Below are positions 45,545-57,698 of a stretch of 64,000 bases of DNA, piece after piece; within the stretch, counting starts at the first letter, position 1, and every line of letters starts with the position of its first letter. The notes below the pieces were generated by a model. The model did not search any database. It was not told the origin of the DNA and saw only the letters and a program-made list of their open reading frames with translations. A program made the translations under genes and the position numbers. Origin of the DNA: Pardosa pseudoannulata (lineage: Eukaryota > Arthropoda > Arachnida > Araneae > Lycosidae); the NCBI GenBank assembly GCA_032207245.1, contig CM063499.1, positions 32,491,701 to 32,555,700 on the forward strand, given 5' to 3'.

Positions 45545-46012
45545 GACCATTGAAGAAAACAAGGATGTGAGCCATAGGCTACTCGAATTAAGGCAAGGGG
45601 TGCTCCTTTTGTTTTATGAAGAATACCGCTAGGGTCAAAGTGGGTTCTCTTAATTTAAAAGCAGGGACCGAGCAGAAGACCCACAGGCTTGGTCTACCAC
45701 CCACCAGAGATATCGTTTGAGAGCTCGGAGGGCATTGTGAGCTTGGACATATTCTATGTGTCTCAGAGCGGTATCACCAAAATCGTTTAACGGCTAACCG
45801 AGGTTAATCTCTGTTTAAACGGAGAATTGTGTCCCACCATTGGTTGGTGCCATGGGTTAATCGTGGTTAGCCGTTAAACGATTTTGGTGAGACCAGTCCT
45901 TAGTCACCCTAAACGAACAAGGCGGATCTTGAGCCGGCTCGAATTCCGAAACCGCAACCCTTCAGTTGCGATATCGCTGTCTTTGCCGACTCAGCTACCG
46001 ACTGATCAATTT
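45545..46012 (-). mobile_element. tRNA-derived SINE of a second family, with a MITE inside
   Basis: The minus strand near 46010-45920 has TCGGTAGCTGAGTCGG and GGTTTCGGAATTCGAGCC, tRNA-like A and B boxes without a foldable full tRNA. The body continues to about 45545 and is interrupted by the 125-bp MITE at 45770-45894. Confidence 0.5.
45770..45894. mobile_element. MITE with 30-bp inverted ends
   Basis: GGTATCACCAAAATCGTTTA-ACGGCTAACC is inverted at the right end with one mismatch. The whole 125 bp folds back. A decayed relative lies at 44424-44520 (CGTTTAACGACTAACCGTG). Confidence 0.8.
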
Positions 46013-46110
46013 TGGTGATTTCACATCTTCTTCCTACTTGACTCTGACATGTAATATGTTTTTAGTTTTATTACATGAAATCCATCATGGGAATTGAATG
46101 TAATTACGTA

Positions 46111-46403
46111 AAGGCCCTTCCACACTGTGGTCACTGCAAGCCATTACCATCGTCCGGAGGGGGTATGGTTTACCGCGGTCGAAAATGGAAGACGATAAAA
46201 TGTACTTGGAGGAGGATGTCTTCGGAAGCGGTTTTTTTCCAAAGATCAAAGGCAGCTAGATGCGCAACTAAAGTGCGCAGTAGACCCTAGGAATTAATCC
46301 ACGCGCTTGGCTTATTTAGAGACCCACTGTGTGGATGCAACACGTAAACCATCGTCCAAGGTCACCATCAGGAAGTGGTGAACAATTGGCCGTAGTGTGA
46401 AGG
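46111..46403. mobile_element. MITE, CACACTATGG-ended family, copy 2 (inverted)
   Basis: AAGGCCCTTCCACACTGTGG to GGCCGTAGTGTGAAGG, inverted ends, homologous throughout to 13951-14242 in opposite orientation. Confidence 0.7.
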
Positions 46404-48110
46404 TTACATAACAGTAACTTTTCCGAATCTAGCAACAATATTATATCTCTGAATTGGACAACATCGCTTAAGGGAAGTGAAAAAATTAGTTTATAAATTA
46501 TTAACTTACAACTATGATATTTTGTACACCTATAAATAGAAGTATATGTAATTTGATAGCATGAAATTTTTTAAAATTAAAATCGATTAATATTTTGTAT
46601 CATTCATTTTTGGTAAAATTTCAGTTCACTTTAAAAATGTTCTTTGCAATTTAATTTTCTATAAATAAATCTGTATATGTACTTTAAATTTCGACTTCAT
46701 TTAAATTATTAAAACTCAATTGAAGTTTAGAAAGTTCGAATTTTTAATGACTATTCTTTGTGAAAGACATAAAATATTTCCTATTATTTAACTATTTAAT
46801 CAATAAAATGATACCCAAATTTGTCTGAAAGGTGTTTTTGCGTAACGATAAAACGAAAAATAAAATTTTAAAAAATTGAAAATTAGTTCCCAAGGAACAT
46901 TTTGGAAATCAACAATATTTAAAAAAAATGTAATTGATTTTTTAAAAATATGATTTGTTTATTTATACATCAATATATATGCGTATTAAGTTTCATGATT
47001 TTAAGTTGAGAGTTTACAATAAAATAAATATAAAAAAATATTTTTTAAAAATCAATTTTATTTAACAAAATAGAAAGTTATAAAATGCATTAAAAAGTAA
47101 AAAAACAATAATTTTAAAACTGTGCATGAAAAAAAAAAAATTGTGTGAATACCTTCCATATGTAAATTGTAGCGTTCTGATAAAGAGTAATTGCTTAAGC
47201 AGCTTGTATAGTACAAGGACTAGTTGATATAATGGGTTATGCGATTAAAAAAAAAAGCATGGGGTGCTCAAAATATAGCAGTTAAATATCACATTAATAT
47301 TTTAATATGAATATTTTCTTACACATCTGTATTGAAATGTGGGTGTATGGGTAATGCACCTCCACAGCGTGCGTACTGCAAGACACCTTATACAGTCGCA
47401 CACATTTAACATCTTGTTGCTGTTTTCAATGTATATAAAATTCTTTAAAAAAACATCGCCAAATCTCGACACAATCTTTAGGGAAACGCCAGGCTTTTTT
47501 CCCTTTCTTCACTGAACTGAATTTTACTGTGAAACCTAAATTCCATAATATTTATTGTAATGTATCTGGCAACAGCCAGAATAAAAGAACTCTTAATTAA
47601 GGGGAACCTGGCAACACCAGATAGAAAAACATGAGAATTCAGTTTTGGTTTAGAACATTAGAACAATGATTACATAGATGTAAATAGTGTGATACACAAT
47701 GAACTATATTTTAAACATAGATTAAAATAAAATGCTCAGAGAAAAGGTGGCTATATTCAGTAGGAACGAAATATTTCCTTTTCAACTTGGTAAGCCATTG
47801 TTTACATTCAGGTACTCTCCGGTTACGAGATTGCTGCCTTTGTCTTGAGATACCAAGTGGGATGTAAACTGTATAAAAAGAATGCACAAAAGAATCGGAG
47901 AAGTTTTACAAAATATTTATTTACAAAAATAGCAAACTACATTTATAGTTGAGCAAATTAAAAACTGCCACTAATATACCATTACAAACCCATTTCTAAT
48001 ATATTATATTCTAACAATAATTTATTTTCCTGAAACTTAAGCAATAATCGAATCTTCATAAGTTAACAAAATGCAAATTTTCATTTAAAGCAGAAACTCT
48101 TTACAGCCAT
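46404..48110. other. Gene-free intergenic AT-rich stretch
   Basis: Between the calumenin upstream region and the ZnT1-like 3' end. No supported feature. Confidence 0.45.
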
Positions 48111-48111
48111 T

Positions 48112-48590
48112 CTTAGTTATTCTATGATAAATTATTCCATATGTAATTACGAATGATTAGAATTTCGGAGTCGAGAAAGTTCGAACACTAGTTCAAATAA
48201 TTATAGAAGGTCTAATTATTCTGTAAATTGCAATGATAAAAATTACTGATGATTTATCATATTTCATTTATCTCTCATAATGAATTAAATAGCAAAAATG
48301 TAGTGATTTAACACTACAAATAATTCATACTAAAATGAATAGAATTTTTTGCTTAGTTGTTCTATGATAAATTATTCCACACGTAATTATGAATGATTAG
48401 AATTTCAGAGTCGAGAAAGTTCGAACACTAGTTCAAATAATTATAGAAGGTCTAATTATTCTGTAAATAGCAATGATAAAAATTACTGATGATTTATCAT
48501 ATTACATTTATCTCTCATGGTGAATTAAATAACAAAAATGTAGTGATTTAACACTACAAATAATTCATTCTAAAGGAATAGAATTTTTTA
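48112..48590. repeat. Tandem duplication, two units of 240 bp
   Basis: TTCTATGATAAATTATTCCA at 48120 recurs at 48360. About 95% identity runs over the whole unit, so the duplication is recent. Confidence 0.88.
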
Positions 48591-48763
48591 AATTTTGACG
48601 AATTTATGATGAACTTGAAAAAATTAAATAGTTACATTACTGGACTGAAAATTATATTAGTGTTATCAGTGTTATATTATTGTTAAGTTTTGCTGAATAG
48701 ATAATAGATTTTACGGTAATTTTGTATTGTATGGAATTAAATTTAACTGGAAAGAATGAGTTT

Positions 48764-48895
48764 TTGGTTTGGAACTTTATGTCTATATTTTGCATCGTGA
48801 GGTTTAATGAAACTGGGATCTACTGCTTAAAGCCGATTCTGAATGACTACGAACGTCCATGCCAACAGTGGGATACCTCTGTTGGCATGTATTTT
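48764..48895 (-). mobile_element. tRNA-derived SINE (CCAAAC-tail family), decayed copy 5
   Basis: The body matches (GGGATCTACTGCTTAAAGCC, CTACGAACGTCCATGCC) but the tRNA head is lost and the tail reduced. Confidence 0.55.
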
Positions 48896-49387
48896 TGGCT
48901 GCGGCACTAACATTGCTTTACTTCAATAAAATGTAATGTAATAATCAATGTGTAGTAGTGATTCAAGAATTCATTACCAAAATTAGTAATTGTTTGTTTA
49001 TAATTATATCAAGAAATAACAATAAAGCTTCCTTGGTAGCTTCCTTAATCCTTTTTTATGTTATTTTCTCAGTTGTTGTCTAATTTTAGGCATAGTTTGA
49101 ACTAACTTGTAATTCCAAAATTTTTGCCTCGTATTTTATTGGGGCCTTTTATGTATGGTACAATGGCAGTTTCTAGAGTGAATTCTCACTGAAAAATATC
49201 GTGCTATACTCCTCAGTACAGCACGATACAACACAGAACACGATACACAGAAATATCAAAGTATTGTTCAAAGCACTATAACATTTGTTTCAAAAGAGCA
49301 CCACATTTCCATTTGTTCACATATTATATATACATATATATTTCGAAAATTCTGTGATATATACACTAGTGTTTTGATAAAATAACA

Positions 49388-49645
49388 TCAAACAGCAGTC
49401 TCTAACGCTGATGCTATCTGAGCAAAGTCGTAATGTGACGAGGTTAAATCATAAGCACCGTCGTTTGCGGAAGATTCGCAGTTTTGTTTGGCAGCACCAT
49501 TCTGTTGACTAGGGGAGACACGATGTCTAGTGGATGATTGCTTTGGCCGTTCTGTTAGAGGTCCGCAACAAGTTAGAGCATCACAATTATTGTTCGAAGA
49601 ACATTGCAATATACATTCTAATTTTGTCTTCTCAGTCCACGTGGC
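49388..49645 (-). CDS. SLC30A1: ZnT1-like terminal exon: Cys-rich tail
   Basis: It follows TTTCCTTCCTAG and encodes ATWTEKTKLECILQCSSNNN, then CDALTCCGPLTERPKQSSTR and a Ser/Asn/Gln-rich end ALETAV with a TGA stop. The Cys arrangement after the QPEF block and the matching phase connect it with the exon at 57.7 kb. A possible AATAAA (on the minus strand) lies near 49135-49140. The link is an inference from domain order, strand and phase. Confidence 0.68.
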   Translation of the reverse strand, partial: ATWTEKTKLECILQCSSNNNCDALTCCGPLTERPKQSSTRHRVSPSQQNGAAKQNCESSANDGAYDLTSSHYDFAQIASALETAV

Positions 49646-51659
49646 CTAGGAAGGAAACAGAAAAAGATATTACATGTATGTCACAGCTGACTAATTAGTT
49701 GGAATTGACAAAGTGTTACACAATTTCTTCTTACGTGGTGGCAATGGCTAGACATGAATGAAATTGTTTGTTGCCTAGCAATGGAATGGTCATTCCCGGT
49801 TGCCGGAAGTAACCCAATTTACAATTTTACTATTATGTAATATTCAAAATTTGGTTTCTATGAAACCAAAACATTATTGAGTTCCCATGTTCACACACGA
49901 TACACACATATCCACAGACACATTTAATACAAAGAGTATTTTTGGATTGAAGGAGGTACAATGCGTGAAGAACAATGAAAATTTCGAGGTCAAATTTTTT
50001 AATGATAGCAATATAATAGTTTTAATAATTTATAATAATTTTAGCCATAATTATATTAAATAACTGTATCAGAAAAGGAGTAATAACCAAAAGTAACTAT
50101 CCAGTAATTTTAATTGAACATTATAACATAAATATTTGTCTGTTAGTCATGCTAACAAGATGAAACCGAAAAGTAAGCGGAAGTAGGTAAATTGTTACTC
50201 CAGGTTGCCAGAAGTAACCCAAGTTACAAATGTACTATATTGTAGTATCCAAAATTTGGTTCTTTGATATCAAAACGTAATGGTGTTACCATGTTCACAT
50301 ACGGGCACACAATACACACATATGCACACACACAATTATTATTTTTTTTTAAACTAAAGGAGGTACGAAACGTGAAGATCAATGGAAATTTCCAGATCAA
50401 ATTTTTTTAACGATTACCATGATATATAATAATTTTAGTCATTATTTAAATACTATCATCGGAAACCTAAAAGTAACCATTCAGTAATTTTTGCAAAATA
50501 TTATTGAATATATAATGACTTTCTTTCAGCTACACTAATGTAGTCCCCACAGTATGGCCAATTTTTCACCACCTCCTGATGGTGACCTTGAACGATGGTT
50601 CACGGGTTGCATCTACACGCTGGGCCACTAAATGAGCCTAGCTCCTGGATTCGTCCATAGCGTCTACTGCACACTTTAGTTGCACATCTAGCTGCCTTTG
50701 ATCTCTGGAGAAAAACCGTCTCCGAAGCCATCGTCCGCCAAGGCTATTTTATCGTCTGCTACCATTGACCACGATAAGCCACACAGCTCCCAGACGGTGG
50801 TTAATGGCTTGCAGCTCACATGTTAGATTTTTATACTATTAGTGCTTGTTAAAATGCTATATATTGTGTTTATTCTGTTGATATATATCATAAATATTAC
50901 TAATCTGTTATTTATTTTTTAAATAACGTAAAAAATGATAATTATTATGCTAATTTTATTTTAATAATGCTTTAAATTGTTAATCTGTTTTTTTCTTTTA
51001 AAGTTTAGTTTTGTTAATGTTGTGTTTCAAATATGCCATGTGACCGCCGCCATGTTTTTTTTGGGGGGAATCTTTCAGAAAACGCGTACCGCCGCCATGT
51101 TTTTCTACTTGGCGATTTTTCAAAACAGGCTTTTTTCTGTTGGTCGCCAAAAAACATGGCGGATGGGACCGGCGTTTATAATGCATGTGTTCCAAAATCT
51201 TGAGAACGATTCTTTTTTACAACTACTAAACTTTTCCTATACTGCATATACGTGAAAATAAAAAAATCGATTAATTTTCTATGAGCTTATTCTCTTTATC
51301 GCGTCTAATTCAGCGCCTCCAGTTTTGTATATGAAGTTATCAGGTTTGTTAGCGTAAGAGTCCTTCGAAGATCCGTGTGCGCCACAAGAGGAGCTTTGTT
51401 CTATTTTGAAGAGCTCTTAACACGGAAGCGAACGAATGAAGACAGAGAAGCAATCTGGTAGCCACGTTTCAGTGTATGACACGTGATCAGACAGTTGTCT
51501 GACGTTGTTGTCTCGACGTCAAGGCGTGATGAAACTTGGATATTTACTTATACATGTATTTTTAAAACACTGTTATTTATTTGTTTTATACGAAGACAAA
51601 GTATTCGTCTTAAATTAGAACTAAAGATTTTTATAGTTATAGGTAATTCAAAACAGCCA

Positions 51660-51730
<71 letters not shown>

Positions 51731-52959
51731 TGGCGTGCGGTCCATATGTGCAGGATATGCACTACACACCTTGCAAAATTATGAGGGACAATAATTTTCT
51801 GCACCTATGTCTACCTATATATGGTATATAATAAATATTATTTATAATATATTCAAATATTATGTTGATTTGCTTGCTTGTATTCCCGCAGTGCGTGCGG
51901 TACTAGGTGCTGCACCACGTAGAGCGCAAACGAACATAGGAAGTTCTGATGTGTACGCACTGCGCACTAAATTGAAAATCACGCTTTATATGTATGGGCT
52001 ACTGGAGAAGAACAGCATACTATGGCACTGAGGCAAGTGCAGCTATTTTTCCTGCTCTTGGCATTCAGAATTATCCGAAGGTAAGGTTTATTAAACGTTG
52101 TATTATAGCGGGGACTTTGGTTTTTTAACTGATTAACTGGCCATACGATTTTGCAGATGGTTAATGTTTAAATTTACATATTGTAAGATTTTGTTTTCAT
52201 GGAAATAAAAGAAGTATTTCATCAATATACAGTGAAATGTTTTAGTGTGGTAAATTAATTTCGGTGATGTATTATATTTATTGAAATAATTAGCTGAAAA
52301 ACAATGTTGTTTTGTTTTAAAGAAACGAATTTTAACAGAACAGTTCAAATTTTACCATTCATTGTATCTTACAGACAGTATATAAGTTATATTATGTAAC
52401 ACAATATCTCTAGTTTTGTTTTTAAAAATTGTCAAGATATTTTTCGCAGAATATATGATTTTCAAATGTTAAAAACAATTAATAAATATAATTTAATCCA
52501 CTGACCGAACAAGAAACAGTTCGCTCTATTGTGCCAGCGTGCAGTGAAATCCTCTGCACGTGGAATAGACGTTCGGTTTGTCGGCACCCATGAACATCTG
52601 GATGAGGCACCGCAGCGGCGGGCGCCATGTGGTGCTACGTTTGCTGAACATATAAGTTTTTCGTAGAAGCCCGAAGCGTTGCTTTTTCGACGCCGATATG
52701 ACACCATACAACAAAAGACATGATTTTTGCTTCAGTGCTAGTAGAATTCTCATAAGTTTAGCTGTTTTTATAGTTATAACTCGACTACTCGTAGGTAAAT
52801 ATTTTATTTATTGTAATCTTTAAATTTATATTCATAATAAATAACTCGTCTCAGAATGGAGAACTCAGATGTCTCAATAAGTAAAGATTTATTGGAGAAT
52901 CCATGTTCTCTGCACATCCTGCATGAAAATCTACCGCACGCCACTGATACATACATACA

Positions 52960-52998
<39 letters not shown>

Positions 52999-55900
52999 TT
53001 TTATATATATATACATATATATATTATATTATATATATATATATATATGAGACAGACTTCACGATGTGTGGTTGCAGTCATGGCCCATAAAAATGACACC
53101 GTCCTAGATAAAGACTTTTATTAAGATAACGTTGGAGGAGGGGGTTCCATTTCATCTTAGGTATAGAACAAACTGAGGGGTCAGCTAGCATGAAGTTTTA
53201 TGTAAAAAAAAACTTAACACCTGGTCAACATCTGTGGGAAAATCTGTAGAAAAATCTGCTCAGACAGTTTGCATCTCCTTTTTGATTGGAAATTTATTAA
53301 ATTGTCCGCGAGGGCAATGTAGAGTTATTATTGGTCAGACCCCTTCTCTGAGTTTATTAAATTGTCCGCGAGCAATGTAGAGTTATTATTGGTCAGATTC
53401 TCTGATAAACTGTAGCCCTAGTAAATTTAGGTTAAGTTAAAAAGGGGAATGCAAAGGAAATTGTTTGACTTATTTGAAAATTAGAAATTTTCCTTTAAAA
53501 AATAAATAACACACAACACACACAAACACACAAAAAAATATATATATATATATATGCATGTCGTAATACGAGTTTATGACTAGATAATCATGCCATAAAG
53601 ATACCGTTTTAGTCAGGAAACATCTTTATTACCAAACAGCCAAACATCTAAGTAGGAATCTATATGAAAATCACATTAAAAATCTGTCTCCGATACCATG
53701 TATATAATTTTTTTCAGGAACTACCTAAATTGGCCTCTAGGGCTGTATAAAGTTTTAATTGGGTAAACCCCTGTCCCAAGGCAGTGAACTGTAGCCCCAG
53801 TGGTCAGTTTAGATTAGGGATTTGATGCCAATTAATGCCCACAATAAAATGGTCAACTAATACCCGAATGTTTATAGTAGAGGTTAATTAAGGGAGAAAA
53901 GTTGATCTACCTGTAAGGTATTCTCACAATAAAATGGTGAACAAATATGTGACGTTTGTAAAAGGTGAATGCTTATAATACAAGTTAATTAAGAGAGAAG
54001 AGTTGATCTACCTGTAAGGTATTCTCACAATAAAATGGTGAACAAATATGTGAGGTTTGTAAAAGGTGAATGCTTATAATAAAAGTTAATTAAGAGAGAA
54101 GAGTTGATCTACCTGTAAGGTATTCTCACAATAAAATGGTGAACAAATATGTGAGGTTTGTAAAAGGTGAATGCTTATAATAAAAGTTAATTAAGAGAGA
54201 AGAGTTGATCTACCTGTAAGGTATTCTCACAATAAAATGGTGAACAAATATGTGAGGTTTGTAAAAAGGTGAATGCTTATAATAAAAGTTAATTAAGAGA
54301 GAAGAGTTGATCTCACCTGTAAGGTATTCTCACAATAAAATGCTGAACAAATATGTGAGGCTTTGTAAAAGGTGAATGCTTATAATAAAGTTAATTAAGG
54401 GAGAAAAGTTGATCTACCTGTATGGTATCCTCACAATAAAATGTTCAACAAATATGTGAGGTTTGTAAAAGGTGAATGCTTATAATAAAGGTTAATTAAG
54501 GGAGAAAAGTTGATCTACCTGTAAGGTATTCTCACAATAAAATGCTGAACAAATATGTGAGGCTTTGTAAAAGGTGAATGCTTATAATAAAGTTAATTAA
54601 GGGAGAAAAGTTGATCTACCTGTAGGGTATCCTCACAATAAAATGTTCAACAAATATGTGAGGCTTTGTAAAAGGTGAATATTTATGATAAAGGTTAATT
54701 AAGGGAGAAAAGTTGATCTACCTGTAAGGTATTCTCACAATAAAATGTTCAACAAATATGTGAGGCTTTGTAAAAGGTGAATATTTATGATAAAGGTTAA
54801 TTAAGGGAGAAAAGTTGATCTACCTGTAAGGTATTCTCACAATAAAATGTTCAACAAATATGTGAGGCTTTGTAAAAGGTGAATATTTATGATAAAGGTT
54901 AATTAAGGGAGAAAAGTTGATCTACCTGTAGGGTATCCTCACAATAAAATGTTCAACAAATATGTGAGGCTTTGTAAAAGGTGAATATTTATGATAAAGG
55001 TTAATTAAGGGAGAAAAGTTGATCTACCTGTAAGGTATTCTCACAATAAAATGTTCAACAAATATGTGAGGCTTTGTAAAAGGTGAATATTTATGATAAA
55101 GGTTAATTAAGGGAGAAAAGTTGATCTACCTGTATGGCATCCTTACAATAAAATGTTCAACAAATATGTGAGGCTTTGTAAAAGGTGAATATTTATGATA
55201 AAGGTTAATTAAGGGAGAAAAGTTGATCTACCTGTAAGGTATTCTCACAATAAAATGTTCAACAAATATGTGAGGCTTTGTAAAAGGTGAATATTTATGA
55301 TAAAGGTTAATTAAGGGAGAAAAGTTGATCTACCTGTAAGGTATTCTCACAATAAAATGCTGAACAAATATGTGAGGATTTGTAGAAGGTGAATGCTTAT
55401 AATAAAGTTAATTAAGGGAGAAAAGTTGATCTACCTGTATGGCATCCTTACAATAAAATGTTCAACAAATATGTGAGGCTTTGTAAAGGCGTAATACTTA
55501 TAATAAAGGTTTATTAAGGGAGAAAAGTTGATCTACCTGTAAGGTATTCTCACAATAAAATGCTGAACAAATATGTGAGGATTTGTAGAAGGTGAATGCT
55601 TATAATAAAGTTAATTAAGGGAGAAAAGTTGATCTACCTGTAGGGTATCCTCACAATAAAATGTTCAACAAATATGTGAGGCTTTGTAAAAGGTGAATAT
55701 TTATGATAAAGGTTTATTAAGGGAGAAAAGTTGATCTACCTGTGAGGTATTCTCACAATAAAATGCTGAACAAATACCTGAGGCTTTCTACCTGTATGGT
55801 ATCCTCACAATAAAATGTTCAACAAATACAAGAGACTTTGTAAAAGGTGAATATTTATGATAAAGGTTTATTAAGGGAGAAAAGTTGATCTACCTGTGAG

Positions 55901-57084
55901 GTATTCTCACAATAAAATGCTGAACAAATACCTGAGGCTTTGTTAAAGGCGTAATATTATAATAAAAGTTAATTAAGGGAGAAAAGTTGATCTACCTGTA
56001 TGGTATCCCACAATAAAATGTTCAATAAATACCTGAGGCTTTGTTAAACGTAAATACTTATAATAAAAGTTAATTAAGGCAGAAAAGTTGATCTACCTGT
56101 ATGGTATCCCACAATAAAATGCTGAACAAATATGAGGCTTTGTTAAAGTATAATATTATAATAAAGTTAATTAAGGGAGAAAAGTTGATCTACCTGTATG
56201 GTATACAATAAAATGTTCATAAATATAGGCTTTGTTAATATAATATTATAATATATATATATAATATAAGGGAGAAAAGTTGATCTACCTGTATATACAA
56301 TAAAATGTTCAATAAATAGAGGCTTTGTATAAATAATATATATAATAAAAATATATATTAAGGGAGAAAAGTTATATCTATATATATATACAATAAATGC
56401 TCAACAAATATATTTTGTTATATAATGCTTATGATAAAGGTTTATTAAGGGAGAAAAGTTGATCTACCTGTGAGGTATTCTCACAATAAAATGCTGAACA
56501 AATACCTGAGGCTTTGTAATATGGGAATGTTTATAATAATTGTTAATTAAGGGAGAAAAGTTGATCTACCTGTGAGGTATTCTCACAATAAAATGCTGAA
56601 CAAATACCTGAGGCTTTGTTAAAGGCGTAATATATAATAAAAGTTAATTAAGGGAGAAAAGTTGATCTACCTGTATGGTATCCCCAATAAAATGTTCAAT
56701 AAATACCTGAGGCTTTGTTAAAGGCGTAATACTTATAATAAAGTTAATAATTAAAAAAAAAGTTGATCTACCTGTATGTATTCTCACAATAAAATGCTGA
56801 ACAAATACCTGAGGCTTTGTAATATGGGAATGTTTATAATAATTGTTAATTAAGGCTGGACAGGGAACTTACCTTTATGGTGATCCCACAATAAAATAGT
56901 CAACAAATATCCGCGGATTTTAATTGCGTTTATTTTTAAACATAAATGCTTATAACAAAGGTGAATTTTTAATTTTATCTATCAATTTGGCATTCAATGT
57001 CTGTCATTTCCATCTGCTGAAAACGATAATAGAGTCTACACTGTATATTCATGAATAATCAGTACGTTAACAAAATTATATATT

Positions 57085-57168
<84 letters not shown>

Positions 57169-57608
57169 ATACATGTATAGATATATATATGTAATATGGG
57201 CGAGAGACTCATTCAAAATCACAACACTTTTATTTCTGGAAGAAACATGAAATCCGTACAACACAAACACTTTACAACTTCGTGCACCCAGACAATGTGA
57301 TCCCGCACATACACTTTTCAAGTAGGGATTCCTAAGGTAAAAAGACTACGAAATCCCTAAGCACAATTGATCACATGATACAAAATACCCATGTTTAAAG
57401 AGAACGCGCTAACTATTGGCTAAAGTAGTACAGACAGAGGCTGAATTAAGTCTATAGCGTGTCTGGAGGGAAAAATAAGAATTACCGCTCAAACCCCGAA
57501 CTTACTTTATGAAAAAAAGCTATTAAATTAATAATAAAATGCGTAAATAAGGGATTTTAATATTACACACACACATATATGTATATATATATATTATATA
57601 TATGTATA

Positions 57609-57698
<90 letters not shown>

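Noticed and set aside
46075..46290. 71-codon frame MKSIMGIECNYVK...
   Set aside because: It lies almost wholly within a MITE copy; the homologous copies at 13951 and 50541 do not keep it open.
51483..51794. Frames with long Ile-Tyr runs (also at 52804-53050, 57091-57321 and 57594-57875)
   Set aside because: They are translations of (TA)n microsatellites.
52462..52753. Two overlapping minus-strand frames of 75-81 codons in a GC-rich island
   Set aside because: They lie inside the hAT-type element 51728-52946, overlap in different frames and show no recognisable transposase motif.
53851..56930. CRISPR-like direct repeat array
   Set aside because: Units are contiguous with no unique spacers, the period is about 105 bp, and the setting is a eukaryotic intron.
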